Source: Metallyticus violacea (lineage: Eukaryota; Arthropoda; Insecta; Mantodea; Metallyticidae). From it: a stretch of 64,000 nt of DNA. The notes beneath the pieces are model-generated. The model searched no databases and was not told the DNA's origin. It saw nothing but the letters and a program-made list of their open reading frames with translations. Below, in pieces: positions 11,887 to 24,824 of the stretch. Numbering within the stretch: position 1 is the stretch's first letter; each line of letters opens with the position of its first letter. Location of the stretch: assembly GCA_030762175.1 (NCBI GenBank), contig JAUJEO010000019.1, positions 316,001 to 380,000 on the forward strand. Reading direction: 5' to 3'. The position numbers and the translations under genes were made by a program.

Positions 11887-12690
11887 GACTACAGAGTTCA
11901 AGAAAAGGATATTTGTACAATACATTTTAGTAAGTGGACTAGTTAACATATATAAAAAATCCTTTTAAGTTTTTCAAAAAGTTCAGATGTTTAATAGTTC
12001 AAAATTCTAATCATCCATGTATTTTAAAATTGATGAAACATCAGCACAAAAAAAAACTTGCATAATGTCTGTTAGAATTCGAATGTATTAGCTTAATAAA
12101 AAACAATTACATCCATAAATGCTCAAATGTCCGTATAGGAATGATTGCTTCAGCAAATTCGATACTTGGCACTTTTATGTTGTTTGCAAGTTTTATCGCG
12201 TATTGCAAACAACATATTGCTTCCTTCCCTATAAAACACTAACATGCTATCGCATACATATATTTCTTTAAGGATTTTTAAACACCCAATCACTGTACTC
12301 TGTGGGGAAAAAATACAACCATCTAATAATACTATTTGATCGGAAAGGGGTATTGTTTGTTTATTCTAGTTTATGGTATTTCGGTAACTTACCTCATATT
12401 GCTCAAGAAATAAAGAATTTACATATTTTGGGAAAGGGGGGGGGGATCTGTCCTAGTTCCGCATTCTTCCAGGTTTCATTTTTAAATGAAAGTTGGAGAA
12501 AGAAATTTTCTGAACTCAAATTCTCGATACACCTAAAGAAAGGGGAAAAAGTCAAAATTAAATGAAAATGTTTCTGTTAAAAACAGAATGATGTTGTATG
12601 CCTTTAATTTTTTTTTTATAAAACTTTTTTCCCGCAAATATGTATTAGAAATTGCATATTTCTCTTTGACTCTGATAAAGAAAAACTAAC
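11887..12690. other. No gene recognised
   Basis: AT-rich, with a G-run at 12436-12445. The 87-codon frame at 12302-12565 has no recognisable domain. Confidence 0.4.
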
Positions 12691-12699
12691 TTGGCATCA

Positions 12700-12719
12700 A
12701 GAGAGAGAGAAATTAAGAA

Positions 12720-12759
<40 letters not shown>

Positions 12760-12829
12760 CAAGAAAGAGAGAGAGAGAGACAGAAAGAAAGAAAGAAAGA
12801 AAGAGAGAAAGAAAGAAAGAGAGAGAGAG

Positions 12830-12856
<27 letters not shown>
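12700..12856. repeat. (GA)n/(GAAA)n followed by (TA)n microsatellite
   Basis: About 130 bp of GA and GAAA units pass directly into a (TA)n tract at 12830-12856. It yields RE/LS-rich spurious frames on both strands. Confidence 0.95.
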
Positions 12857-12860
<4 letters not shown>

Positions 12861-13256
12861 AGCATTCAAAGTACTAAAGGTTAACTCTTTTAATACTCAC
12901 TATATATTTGGTTATTAATCATTTATACACAATTGTGGAATTGTTATTTCAAACTTGGTGCCCATTTCTATGTAGATGTCTATAATCAAAATTAATTCTT
13001 CATAAACTTCTAGAATTACAATGAAATGATAAATAGAGGGAAAATAATAAAATAAAACACCCTAAAAGGATAACAAAATAGAGCATAAAAACATAATCTA
13101 ATACGTATAAACATAAAGAGAAAAAAAGAGGACAGTAAAAGCAAAAAGTAGAAAATTGGGCATTTTAATCTCTTTTTTCATTATTTTTATTCTTGCTTTT
13201 TCTTTTTAAAAATGGAAAATAAAACAGATAAGTGTTTGTTTCTCGCAAACAATCGT

Positions 13257-13340
13257 GAAGCCTCTGAGCAAAATTTGTCGGCCGTTTCACGCCCTGAATT
13301 GAAAGGAACTCTGATGACCTGGGATGTTAAAGACCGTCCG

Positions 13341-13371
<31 letters not shown>

Positions 13372-13375
13372 GTAC
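13257..13375 (+). mobile_element. SINE family A, 3' fragment with (AAAT)n tail
   Basis: It begins at the cctctgagcaaaatttgtcg block and runs to the terminal 'gttaaag.ccgtccg' segment and an 8-unit (AAAT) tail. A tail made of a short tandem repeat supports priming by a LINE partner. Confidence 0.85.
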
Positions 13376-13413
13376 GGTAAACATCAAGAAAGATATTTTT
13401 CTTCTTCTCTAGA

Positions 13414-13690
13414 CAGCGCCGTGGGGCCGGGTGCTTAGACTGCTCGCCTGTCACCAAGACAACCCGAGTTCATTCCCAGTGGGATTTGTGGTGAAGAAGT
13501 AGCACCTGGGTAGATTTTCTTCGGTTCGGTTTTCCCTGTCATTCATTCCGCCGTGGCTCCATCATTATATCATCCCCATCTTCACCTTAATCATTCAGCG
13601 TAATGTAGTCCGCCGATTCATGCTGCACATTCCAAAGGAACTGCCCTCTGCCGTCCGTGTGCGGAACTCCAGTACCTAGTTGACAAGTGA
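13414..13690 (+). mobile_element. tRNA-derived SINE-like element (family C)
   Basis: The head has box A-like gccgggtgcttagactg and box B-like gagttcattcccag with tRNA spacing. The body carries ttcggttcggttttccctg and ccgccgtggctccatcat. Unlike families A and B the body is not shared with other copies here. The end is approximate. Confidence 0.55.
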
Positions 13691-14124
13691 GTTGGTATTA
13701 GAACTCGCTCCTTTTTTATTTATTTGTGTATTTTTTCCTTCTCTCTTTTCAAGATTATCATCTTCATTACAACTTCTCAGCTATATAACCAAAATATTCT
13801 CTTCGTATTTTTCTGAGGTATTCAGCTATTTAAAACCGAAACAGTTACTCGTGTGTGACATCTACTGGCGGGCTGGAAATTGAAAACGAGAGCTGTTGTT
13901 TTTGAACATGATTTCATAAAACAGCACTACAAGAATAAATAACAAAAATTACTAAAATACACACACGCCGACGCGAAGGCCTCGTAGATGGTTTCTAAAC
14001 CCAGAGGCTCGGAAAGGCATTTAGCATGCATAAATACAACCAAACAGTCCTGATGTCTTGATTATTATAGAGAATGCCTGGCATAAATTGATGCAGTTGT
14101 TATTTAGACATAACATTAATAAAA

Positions 14125-14128
<4 letters not shown>

Positions 14129-14172
<44 letters not shown>
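14129..14172. repeat. (TA)n microsatellite
   Basis: A perfect run of about 22 TA units. Confidence 0.95.
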
Positions 14173-14175
<3 letters not shown>

Positions 14176-14410
14176 GCTAAATTCTTATAGCTGTCACTTT
14201 CACTCATTACCTAACCTAACCAAACTTGCCTCTTATTTGCCATTGCAAAGATGTTTAAGAATTTCACAAAATTCTCTTCCCAACACCAGCAATAAAAAAT
14301 TGAGAAATGTAACAAAACATAATCTGCTACTTTCAAACCAACTTTCTTCACGAATCATACTTTCCTCGTAATAAGCTTTACCGTCATAACATTTTTTTTT
14401 TTTTTGAATA

Positions 14411-14686
14411 GTGTTTAACGCCCGTTTTTATTACTGAGGAACCATAGGCAGTGGATACTAAAGATACGTGAGATGAAATGATATATTGGGAAAGGATTTT
14501 TATTTTTTTTAAGGAAGGAAACTTTCCAGGCCTACGTTTAGGATATGTGCCCGGCAGTTGCCATTTATGAGGACTGAGGAAACCCTGGAAAAAATCTCAG
14601 GCAGGGAGGGCGGTCCTGGTGGGATTCGAACCCCAAACCTCTCGCTCACGAGTCCGCGCCTTAATCACCTCGGCCACCCGTGACAG
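14411..14686 (-). mobile_element. SINE family B, near full length
   Basis: On the minus strand: tRNA-like head cacgggtggccgaggtgatt, box B gggttcgaatcccaccagg, then the ctgaggttttc body with 'ggaaagtttccttcctt', and a T-run at the low-coordinate end (A-tail). A 9-bp tcataacat occurs on both sides (14384-14392 and 14692-14700), a probable target duplication. Confidence 0.85.
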
Positions 14687-14700
14687 TATCATCATAACAT

Positions 14701-15129
14701 GAGAGAGAACCTAAGTTGGCCTAAGTGTTGAACCTAAATGAGAAGCAAGCCTTGTCTTCAGTACAAAGAACAGAAAACATAATACTTTAATAAAAGCTCG
14801 TTTTGCAATAGAAATTAAGCTTTAACAAACAAAATAGCTAAAGAGTCTTGACACACAATTACGTAACTGATTACATCACATCATTTACTGTAACATATGA
14901 TATGATAGAGGAAATGTGGAAGCAAAGTATTGCAGGTATATTTAGGCTGGCCCAGGGCTAGCCTGACTTGTTGGTTCCATTTTTCAAGTCGAAGAAATGA
15001 GGCTTGACGTACGAAATTACGTAACTGATGACATCACAACAACAGTCTGTGGTGGATTGGCTATGTTTTTATCGTTTGTTCGTTTTAGTTCAGTTATTTA
15101 TAATTACTAGAGCTATCTGGATCACCGAT
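14701..15129. other. No gene recognised
   Basis: CpG-containing AT-rich DNA. An imperfect repeat of the motif ttgacacacaattacgtaactg / ttgacgtacgaaattacgtaac...gatgacatcaca occurs at about 14848-14882 and 15003-15040. Confidence 0.4.
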
Positions 15130-15325
15130 AACTGAAGCGTAGTTGGATGGATATTATCACGCAACGGGTTCGATTCTCAATTGGATTAATTTTCTAACTG
15201 AGATTTTCCATAGGTTTTCCCTAGGTAATTCAGGTGGGAAACTTAGGCCACAAAGTCCTCTGAACTCGTCATCTATCATCCTTCAACTGGAGCAATAGAT
15301 CTTCAGATTGCGGTGCCAGCTCATT
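15130..15325 (+). mobile_element. Degraded tRNA-derived SINE-like element
   Basis: It has a box B-like cgggttcgattctcaattgg, then ttttccataggttttccctagg and gggaaacttaggccacaaag. The bipartite arrangement resembles the other SINEs, but box A is decayed. The boundaries are soft and end in an A-run at 15328. Confidence 0.4.
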
Positions 15326-15466
15326 GAAAAAAAAAATAACTTAACATTTTTAAAAATTGCATTATCATTCATCACTTGTTTGTATCCAAAGGAAGACCAT
15401 ACATGTACTATATTTATATAGTTATTGATGATTGATACTAAATTTAAAACAGGTAAATAATTAGCA

Positions 15467-15763
15467 CTAACCTGTGTTGTAAGAGAGTTTAAAATGATGC
15501 TCCTCAGCGGCAGTACATTGCAGACACCTGCGTAGGATACTCCCGTATTTCATCGAACTTTTTTTTTCCGTAAGAACGCAACGGTTCGGAACACATTTCT
15601 TGTCATTGAGAGACCCTCTCTCTCGTAACTTTTGAACAAATTGGCGAAATTTTTCTCTACCTGGAACACAATTACCAGGAAATATTCTTGGGAGTCGTCT
15701 TACCACTACTCTGCATGAATCCGTTTTCACATTAGGTATAGTACATAAAAACCTATTTTTCAA
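15467..15763 (-). pseudogene. Tc1/mariner-type transposase N-terminal HTH fragment
   Basis: A 98-codon minus-strand frame contains FPGNCVPGREKFRQFVQKL followed by RERGSLNDKK and LTEKK. This is the pattern of the helix-turn-helix domain (DUF4817 type, 'FPxxxPPSRxTIxRLVxKFRETGSVxDKKRxGRP') at the N-terminus of a widespread arthropod Tc1/mariner-like transposase. The same class supplies the C-terminal fragments at 50.8 and 63.5 kb. No catalytic domain follows. Family assignment is from memory of the motif. Confidence 0.55.
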
Positions 15764-15779
15764 GACTGTGTTTATGTAC

Positions 15780-17200
15780 TGGCATAACTAGCGAAGAACA
15801 ATTCACACACAATGAAAGGGCCGAGTAACACACGAACGTTCAACCACTTGCTGAAAAATCCTCCATCAAACTAACTACAAATGGCTACCTGAACATGCTA
15901 TAGACAATAACGACTGGCTTCTCCCAGTACGCAGCCGCACTTTGCCTACTCGTAATTCAAATAACCTCACTGTACCTTCGCTTAGCGCGAATTCCGCCAC
16001 TGATCTCTGCAATATCGATCTAGCTTAGAAGTCCGTGCTTAATTTAGCAATATTAATCCTTCATAATTAAAAGCAGCGTTCCACCTTAGATAAAACCTTG
16101 ATTTTTCATTACAGCGGTCTGGGCCTTTTTTGTCATAAATAAGCGATGATGAAGGCTTGGTGTATATTTTGAACAGTGATTAATTGAAAATGAGAAAAGA
16201 AATGAACATATCGCCGAAGTCGCTCGATTAAGTAAAAGTTGGTGGCGCAAATAGAGGCAGGGTCTTGTCCAGCTGGCCTCATTAATTCTTACGGACATTT
16301 AGAATGCATTTCTACAAGAGAAGCCGGAACTCTATGCAGGCGTGGCGTTAGCAAGGTATTTTCGTTGTTGTATCCGAATATAATCATACACATTGTTTCG
16401 GCCATCATCTTTATATATGTCATGAGCATATGCAATAGTTTAATTCATATGCATGTTCGTAAAGCTGTGCATGCACAATACCAATTAACGTTCTAATCAC
16501 TAGCAGAAATTGCAAGGATGGGACAACAATTCAAAATTGACAAAGTTTCTTTTTTAATAATTAGGTGGGACTGTATGATGCTACCGTAGAGAGTTTACAG
16601 TCTGATCGAGTTTATATGACAGGCGAGATTTGCTTACCCTAGGTTCCAATTTTTTTTCAACAGCTCCAAATTTTCATTGCCAGATTTAGGTGGACTAACA
16701 CTCAAATAAAGAATCGCTGACTTCTCACAAATAAAATACTGAAAGCTGTAGAAGAAATGTTTTAAGCATCTTTTGCGTTTTCCCTCATGCAGAACATAAC
16801 TAAATTGATTTAGGTGAATGTTGAACTGCTTTATTTTGCTTTTTTAACTTTTGAAATGATTCTGGAAGACATAAAAGTCTCAGGTTCGCAATTTGCAACG
16901 TCGCCGAAAGTATGATTGGAATTACATGACTTTGACTTCGTTTTCTAACACTCAAATGCTTTATGCCTACAATGCGAACGGTCTCTACCTGTAATTTGAT
17001 TATTTCAAAATCAGATCTCGCCATATTCAGAAATCACGGGAGATCAGCCCTACGTCGTCGTTGTTAATTTTCTCTAAAGTACGTTGTCTGGTCATTTATG
17101 AATAACAAAGAAACCTTGCGCTGACAGTTTTCCATTTGGCATCAAAGAACTGGCAATCTAGACATAGTCATGTTCACTTTTATTTTCTAATTCCTAGAGA
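15780..17200. other. No gene recognised
   Basis: CpG-rich relative to the rest of the window (15780-16030 especially). Frames at 16086-16298, 16239-16496 and 16800-17024 lack known motifs or convincing splice signals. Confidence 0.4.
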
Positions 17201-17204
17201 AAGC

Positions 17205-17330
17205 AAAAATCTCGAGCGCAAATCCTCCAGGAGGGACTTAAAACCGGGGTCCAGTGCCATAGATTTACAGCACGTTAAAGAACTTCATACCTAAAATAAG
17301 TTCCTGGACGAAATACAAGCCATTTCACGT
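17205..17330 (+). mobile_element. Very degraded SINE family A fragment
   Basis: The order ...gtgccatagatttacagcacg...aaagaac.tcatacct...catttcacg parallels the middle of SINE A (gtgtcgtacatttacggcacg, aaagaacctcaagcct, cgtttcacg). Box regions are lost. Confidence 0.5.
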
Positions 17331-17487
17331 TCAAACATCACGCTAGATAACACTTTAAACTATAGCTGGCGGCCTATTGACACCTGTATATACTAAGAGT
17401 GACTAAATGTGAATGGTCATTCAGAACCTAGAACAGTTCTTAGGTATAATACTTGTAAGTAGATTATAATTTCTCGAGATCATTAAC

Positions 17488-17705
17488 CGCCACGGGTGGC
17501 CGAGGTCGTTAAGGCGGGGATTCGTGAGCGGGAGGTCTGGGGTTCGAATCCCGCCAGGACCGTCCTCCCTGACTGAGGTTTTTTCAGGTTTTCCTCAGTC
17601 TCACAAATGGCAAATGCCGGGGAGGTACCCTAAACTTAGGCCTGGAACGATTCCTTCCTTAAAAATAAACCCTTTTTCAATATATCATTTCATTTCATGT
17701 ATTTC
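17488..17705 (+). mobile_element. SINE family B, intact head
   Basis: This is the best-preserved tRNA-like head in the window: cgccacgggtggccgaggtc (box A) and ggggttcgaatcccgccagg (box B). It is followed by the ctgaggttttttcagg body, atgccggggaggtacc, and an atttcatttcatg tail. It folds only loosely as a tRNA and continues into the SINE body, so it is not a tRNA gene. It could carry Pol III promoter activity. Confidence 0.9.
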
Positions 17706-18708
17706 ATTATTTGGTGAAATGACTAAGCACAACAATCAATTGGTCCTTCAGACAGTAAGCCAAACCTAAGTCAATGACAGTATCATTATCTGCAGCCAGA
17801 AATAACAGAGATGCTCATTTTCTACGTCAGTATCCGACACTGTTGCAAAATCAGTATTAAGATTTGTAACTGCTCGTGCACTGATACATGCCCATGTAGC
17901 GCTAAAGTTCTCCGGTAGCAACTCAGGGAAGAAAGAGTATGTCACAGATGCTTTCCAGAAGTTATTGTTGTGTTCTGTTGTTTTCACAGGCACGTTTAAC
18001 AGAAAACATTTTGTCCTGAGGACCAGTAACTTATCTCTGTCCGTACCAGTGTAAAATTAAGTGAGCAAGAATGCGGCTACGAGGACAGAAGGGGGAACGG
18101 AATGCAAGAAAAGGGCAATTGATCTTTTTCCTTGTGTTTGGAGAATGTGGGGCATTTCGATTATTCGAGAAGAAGCAGTAACAACAGAAAATGTTGGATG
18201 GTGGAAGTTCTTCTTCTATTTGTCCCGCAGTGGCGCCGGTCAACTGTTAGTAGCAGCGTTGTCACAAACATTACTGTTATACACGTGGAAGTTGTGATGT
18301 AGATAACAATAAAGTTTTCTTTTGTTTCATATTCTTCCAGAGCGCTTTGTTTACGCTGGCGTCGCGTACCATTTGCTCACCTCGAAACTGCATTTTTATA
18401 TTTCACTAGTGATTTTTTTCGCATTAATTCTTTTACCCCCCCCCCTTTTTTTTTCAACACAGTCGCTGTTTCGGACTCCACGATCAAAGTTTTCGGGGGA
18501 AGAATATATCAATTTACATGAAACACTCAAAGCGTCGTTTCATTTCTTACAGTCTTTCATTACATTTTCACAGCGTGTTCAATCTTTTATTTCTAATCTG
18601 CTCGAACTTTTACTTCTGGAGAGCTGATCATTTACTTATTACCTTCGTTATAATTAACCAAGATATTCGTTTCATAATTGACAAGAGTATGTCGCCATCG
18701 TTTTCTAA
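17706..18708. other. No gene recognised
   Basis: Several short frames (17766-17993 minus, 18061-18297 plus, 18322-18627 plus) exist. None shows a known domain or a convincing exon-intron structure. Confidence 0.4.
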
Positions 18709-18955
18709 TCGCCACGACTCGTGATCGGGAGGTCTTGGGTTCGAATCCCGCCAGGACCCTCCTCCCTTACTGAGGTTTTTTTCAGATTTTCCTCGGTGCT
18801 CATAAATGACAAATGCCGGGGAGGTACCCTAAACTTAGGCCTGGAACGTTTCCTTTCTTAAAAAAAATATCCTTTCCCAATTTATCATTTCATCTCATGT
18901 ATCATCATTGTCCACAACCTATGATGCCTTAATAGTAAAAATGAGCGTTAAACAC
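18709..18955 (+). mobile_element. SINE family B with deleted head
   Basis: The head runs cgccac directly into gactcgtgatcgggagg, so about 20 bases including box A are missing compared with the 17488 copy. Box B and the full body including the gtccacaacctatgatgcct 3' segment are retained, so it is longer at the 3' end than the 17488 copy. Confidence 0.85.
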
Positions 18956-20006
18956 AATTAAAAAAATCTTTTTCTATTTTCAAACGTTTTTACTAACTCG
19001 CTTTCTTGTCTGTTCGGGTGGAATTTTGTAATTAATTTTTCATGCACTTTTAAATGAGATAGATACTTGAAAATTTGCACATAGGTCAGAAATGAACGAC
19101 ATTGCAATATAATATGGTAATTATCATGGTTCAATGGTTCCACGGTTCAAAAATATGGTTCCGCAATTTTGAAAATAAAGCAGCGCAATGTCAAACACGA
19201 AGGTTTTAAAAAATGTAAAATGTAAAATTGTAAGAACACATTGCTGTAGTTTCGTTAATAACGCATAAAATATAAAATTTATAATAATATTTATTTAAAA
19301 ATAATAACAGTTGCTATGATGACTGTATTATATTTATCAATACAATAAACAAATTATACTATAACTTGATTTATATTTAATTTGAACGTTTTATTTGAAT
19401 CTAAAATGATTAGAATTCTTTTTGTTATATTTTGATAACAATACAGTCGCCACGGCAACTATTCAAATAAACAGCGCGATATCGAACGCTCAAACTCTAA
19501 GAAACGAACGCATGGCTCAAGCGCGATCAACTGACTATGGAAAAACGTTCTTCTCGACTCGCTTTGCTGAACTGCTTACAAAAACATCTCTGTGGTACAT
19601 CCATTTTGTCGAACTGAAATTAAGAATCTTGCTGAGGTCAAACACTGCGTTCCCCTCTTACATATATTCCGACAAACAAATGCGAATGTATCACTCCGCG
19701 GTGCATGATACATAATATTTGCACTTGTGTGACTTTAATTGACCCAGGACTCATCTATAATATATTTTATCCCTTTTTGCCCATGTTCTCCTATTTTACG
19801 CAATTATAGCACAATTAGTGGTACAAACAGTGGTGCAAACAGTTGATCCAACGTACTTAATTGTTAGCTCTGGTTACTATTTACAAACTTCATTAATAAA
19901 AAGTTTGCACGATAACCTTATCGCCACTTTTCACGAATTTTCTTACAGTGTTTTACAATACTGGGACAACCAGCACATGCTTCCTCCATGATGGCTCTTT
20001 ACATTG

Positions 20007-20076
20007 ACACCTGAAACTGATTGCACTGTACAGAAAGTAACACACCTGAAACTGATTGCACTGTACAGAAAGTAAC
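20007..20076. repeat. Perfect 2 x 35-bp tandem duplication
   Basis: The unit beginning acacctgaaactgattgcac occurs twice, head to tail, without a mismatch (20007-20041 and 20042-20076). It is probably a recent replication slippage or an assembly artefact. Confidence 0.9.
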
Positions 20077-21411
20077 ATGTGCGTAAATTAAAATGCATAA
20101 TAATATATTCATAACGTCAGGTATCTCTCAAGATTATTACTGTATTCACTAATATGATTTTTTCAATGAAAACTAGCCCGCATTAAAGTTTAATCTGTAA
20201 TTTCCTTTAGGGACTACTGTGCGTAACATCAGGGGTGTAAGTCGTCCTGGAGCCAATGAGAAAAGAACTGCACTAGATGATTATATTTATGTTAAGATAG
20301 AAGTAACAACGAACAGATAATAGTCTAAGTTTTCCTCAGAGTCAGATAGCTTTAAAAGTTAAAACAGCACAAAAACCATGCATTGATTCATCATCTCGAG
20401 AAACAAAGACGCATTATAGTACTTTAATGGCAAAAAACGAAACAAAAGAAAATATCTATCATATTTTATTCTTATAGCACGTTTGAATAACATACCATTT
20501 CTTCGCTGCTTCACTCCTTTACGTGCCGTAGGTTTTTTCAGCAGTATCTGTAGTATAATGTGCAGAATCATCAATGCTAAATGCTTTAAAATACCTCAGA
20601 GAACTGTAACTGCTTTAATTAAAACAAAATCGCAATTCTTACATTTTCAATAGTAACAGTTCCTTCTTTAAATGTTTCATCAGGGATTGAAAGATAAAGA
20701 CTAATATTTTCTGCGGTTTTAATTCGTGTCTTTAGACAATCAGTTGAAAATATCTCACTAAAATATTTTTAAGTTGAAAAATGACCCAAAAAGGCCTCTC
20801 TTAGTCACGAAAAGAATAATTAACCCTTCCTCGCCGCCTCGAGAGATCGTTCACCGTAAAATTAATTATTTCTATAACAGTCTACCCTAACTCTGTCGGC
20901 TTATGTTATTATTCTAATGAGATGCCCGCGGTTTCAAAGTAATTAACTAGATTTCTATCTTATTTCCCTCCAAAATGAGGAATTTTTGTCCATTGTCACA
21001 TATTGCAACGCGTTTCCGCCTTTGCCCGCAAGGAAGCACTCACTGCTCATCAAAGATGAATTTTTCTTAATTACTGGAAACATCTGCTGGCCGAGGTCGC
21101 GCTGCGTTCTTTTCATGCAGTAAAGCAACGTGAAAGTTTGGTCTCCGGAAACGCTAGGCGGAGCTTGATAGCATTTAAATTATCATAGCTGCGATATAAA
21201 CTCGACCCTCTCCTATGTAAAGATGTAAGATCAATATTCAACATTTTGGAAATTAAGAAAATGATTTAAATAGTTTGCGCATACAATACAATTCAATTTC
21301 TGTTAAAATTGCATGCACTTAATGATAGTTACGCCTCTACCTGATAAATATAGTTTAATATTTGTTGGTCATTTCTTTTTCGTTTTAGAAATAATTGCAC
21401 CACACTTTCTT

Positions 21412-21446
<35 letters not shown>
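21412..21446. repeat. (AAT)n microsatellite
   Basis: About 11 units, followed by imperfect AGT units. Confidence 0.9.
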
Positions 21447-21447
<1 letters not shown>

Positions 21448-22498
21448 GTAATAGTAATGTAAAATGATATAGAATATTTCGTTTCTGTCTAGTATTACTT
21501 TTGCAAATAAAAATATAAAGGCATGAAGTCGTATTAGTTTTATGAGAAATTTGAAGCAGACAACTGAAGTTGGATATCTCGTATTTCAAATACCTCATAA
21601 GCATTTTCAAGTTTATTGATGACAAGACGCAAAGCGCGATGCATATGCGAAATGAGAATGTGGGTTCTAATTGAAAATTTTCAAAATAACTGTTATCGGG
21701 AAAACTAGAATGTTTTGTACAGTGTTTTGCTAACACGCCTTAGCTCAGACATTAAGTATGCTTGTCAACTGCAGGAACCAAGCCGGCAGGGACGGAATTC
21801 TCTGGAAATTGCTCTTAACCTAACCGAACTTTATGAGGCAACTGTTCCAAGGACTTTTTATGTAATACGTTAAGATTAATTCTGCAGTATTAAGACTTTT
21901 CTTTCAAAAATAAAGTCCCTAAAAGTAGAGAACGATGTTATTTTGTTTGTTTACTCTAAAGATATAACTCACATAGCTAAAAAAATATACACAGCATTTC
22001 AATGAATGCTTACAAGAAATTGTTTAAAACAGAAAAAAATCAGAAAAATAGTACGAGAGATGTTCTGAAAGTTCTCCGCCCCACTCAGAGATGTCGTGAA
22101 GATGGCCAAATTATTGACTGGTGATAAGAAGAAGACAAGCATGAGAAGTGTGCCACATAAACATTTTCTACCCTCCTCACTCTGTTCACGTATGTTAGTA
22201 CCGATAAAAATAAATAATGTTGTCATATACTCGCCCATAGTTAGAAGTCCAGCTGGCTTGCAAGAGAGAGGTCCTCAGTCGTGTGGCAGCATAGGTATCT
22301 CTCACACACTCGTACATGCGCAGATAAACAGTTCAAACTCCCTCGCACTTCAGTCTCATCTTCTGATCGCCAGACTATGCTATCATAGCTGTTAAGTATC
22401 ATTCTTTAGATGGCGCGCAGTATAGATTCAGATGTGTAAGTGTAGTCACTTGTTTGAAACGATCATGTACACAAACTAATGTTAGCATTTTCTACAAA

Positions 22499-23375
22499 AT
22501 GGATAAAACTGAAATACGAACTGTAATAAAGTATTTCGTTAACTCCAACAGAAATACAATTTAAGCGTTGCCGTACATCCGTTCAAGGGCGTCCCAAAAC
22601 TGTACGACCGACTAGAATGTGACAAAAATTCACAATGTGGCACTCAGTAATCGCCTATTGAAGATACACAAATTGACTGACATTGTAAAAACCTCGATAG
22701 GCCATGTCCACTACATTTTACACCAAATTTTAGGTATGAGAAAACTTTCCGCTCGATGAGTGCCGCGTTATAAAAGCATTCGAATGAATATTTCGCAAGA
22801 GTATTTAGACTTATTTAAACGCAATTCCAGTGACTTTCTCGGGCTTTTCATAACGGTAGATTCACGGATTTATACGCGGAGCAGTCCAAATAGCGGCTGG
22901 CAGAAGGTGAAAATGCACTAAAGAAGGAAAAACGATTCATTCCGCAGGAAAAGTCATGACTACGGTTTTCTGGGATTCTCGTGGTATGGCGCTCGTAGAC
23001 TACCTCCAGAAGGCACCACATCACCGGGAAGTGTTACGCTTCACTACTGGACCAACTGAAGGATGCTATTCAAGCTAATTGTATGAAAAAGAAAGCTCTC
23101 TTTCATCACCGTAATGCGCCTTCACACAAGTCTGGAATTATTGCTGCAAAACTGCATTACCATCGCTTCCAAGCGCTTCCACATTCACCTGATTTGGTTC
23201 CCAGCGATTACTTTTTGATCCCAACCTGAAGGACTGGCTGGATGGACGAAGATTCACATCGAATGATGTAGTTGAAGCTGGGACAGACGGTTATTTTTCA
23301 CAGTTGTGTAAATCTTATTTCACCGAGGGCATTAAAAAGTTGGAAAGTCGTTGGACTAAATGTATTGATTTGCAT
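22499..23375 (+). pseudogene. Dead mariner transposase
   Basis: ATG at 22499 opens MDKTEIRTVIKYF, the start of mariner transposases. After frameshifts, later blocks appear in order: ITVDSRIYTRSS at ~22851, VFWDSRGMALVDYLQKAP at ~22962, HHRNAPSHKSGI at ~23107, PDLVPSDYFL at ~23191 and LKDWLDGRRFTSNDVV at ~23230. The last is YFTEGIKKLESRWTKCIDL near 23317-23373. Mariner uses a D,D34D catalytic triad. Here the first Asp remains in VDSRI (normally VDETW), the second is replaced (HHRNAP for HQDNAP) and the third is present (PSDYF). Several frameshifts confirm inactivity. Confidence 0.85.
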
Positions 23376-23994
23376 ATAATGTTCAAAAATAAAAATGGAA
23401 CTATTCTCTTAAATCCTGTATCTTGGTCAGGCCGAGAACTTTTAGATCGTCCCTCGTATTGCACCCTACGAAAAATACATGGAAAATGCAAAGCTAGCTA
23501 GAATTGCAACTCAGAAATCAGCATGTCTTAATATATTTTATTCATGCTATCTATGCAAAATAAATTTTCTGAACATGGAAAAATTATAAGTGTGTTTACT
23601 ATAAATTCCTTATTTTCTGCAAATGTTAAGACGGGTATTAATCCGTACTCATTAATTCAGAACAGTTTTGGAGTATATTTCGTTTATTTACAGTTTGTCA
23701 AAAGACCAGGGAAATGGTGGATGTCTATAAACATAGATATTTTTGCCTTTTATCCGATTCAATGTTGTGTTTCATAGGAACTATAATCTAATATTGAACG
23801 TTTCCCAACAATTGCATACGAATTAACGCAACGTATTTTATAATCGGAAACCAAGGTATGTTAATTTAATAAATTTAAAATAACCGTAGCAATTCGCTTG
23901 AAAAATTAAGCAGAGACATTGTTAGCGGAAAGCCTATGAACTTACTACTTCTGACCCGCAAGTGAGACAGGTAGAGTGTCGGAAGAAACAAGCA
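23376..23994. other. No gene recognised
   Basis: AT-rich; it probably includes the 3' flank of the mariner copy. No matching inverted repeats were identified. Confidence 0.4.
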
Positions 23995-24070
23995 CGAAGG
24001 CCGAGGCGCTAAAAAGTCGCGCTGTGGGACTTGGGTTTAACCTCGAGTGAGGGTGTCTGATGATCTCTTA
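23995..24070 (+). mobile_element. tRNA-like head of a decayed SINE
   Basis: It has a box A-like ggccgaggcgctaaaaag and a box B-like cttgggtttaacctcgag at tRNA spacing. No recognisable body follows. A true tRNA gene is unlikely because acceptor stem pairing is not seen. Confidence 0.35.
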
Positions 24071-24773
24071 AACATTGCCTGTGCCTTTAACATTTTGAGT
24101 AATTTTCTAATTAGCATTCCAATATTTTAAATAGCATTTCTTTATTGTTTTGCTATTTTTATTGTCATTTAAAAGCTATAGACAAACATTTTTAAACTAT
24201 ATTTCATCTTTTGCATAATGCTTAATATGTCTTGTCGGTGCGAAATCTTTATATTTTTACATGAATTTTCATTACTTTCATTCCCACCTCAAAAATCACG
24301 GCTATCGTAGTTTTTAACTTTTATTTCTATAAAAAATACTAACTAGAAAGTAAGTAGAGAAATCTAATTCTAATCTAATCTAATTCTAGTCCCTAACTCA
24401 TTTACAGAAAAATGTTTCCATTATTCACGCGTAATTTTTGATGGCGTGTTTATCTTTTTTAATTTATTCTTATCATTATTATTAGCAGCAGTCATTGTTT
24501 ACCAATATATTTCTTGTTAATGTATGTTTCATTGCTTTTCATGAAATATATTATTATATTTGTTTGTTAAAAGAACATTGAATACTCGTGCATTACAGAG
24601 GTCTCAAAATAAGCAGGTTGTAAGGTCAGTTGTAAATGTTGTAAAAGCACTTACTATGATTAAAATACGCTGTCACAAAATACATGACCAAAACAGACAA
24701 AAAGAACTAATTATTCATGATTAATTTCCAAAAATGCTGTGTTTTTAAACATCTGTGGCAATGATTTTATTAA

Positions 24774-24775
<2 letters not shown>

Positions 24776-24824
<49 letters not shown>

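Larger units (their letters stand above)
18956..22498. other. Intergenic, no gene recognised
   Basis: It contains a perfect 35-bp tandem duplication (20007-20076) and an (AAT)n tract (21412-21446). Frames such as 19422-19715, 20359-20574 and 22096-22395 lack known domains. Confidence 0.45.

Noticed and set aside
12645..12918. Arg/Glu-rich and Ser/Leu-rich frames
   Set aside because: Both are translations of a (GA)n tract.
17488..17560. tRNA gene
   Set aside because: Box A and B are excellent, but the sequence continues into the SINE B body shared with four other copies, and the acceptor stem does not pair.
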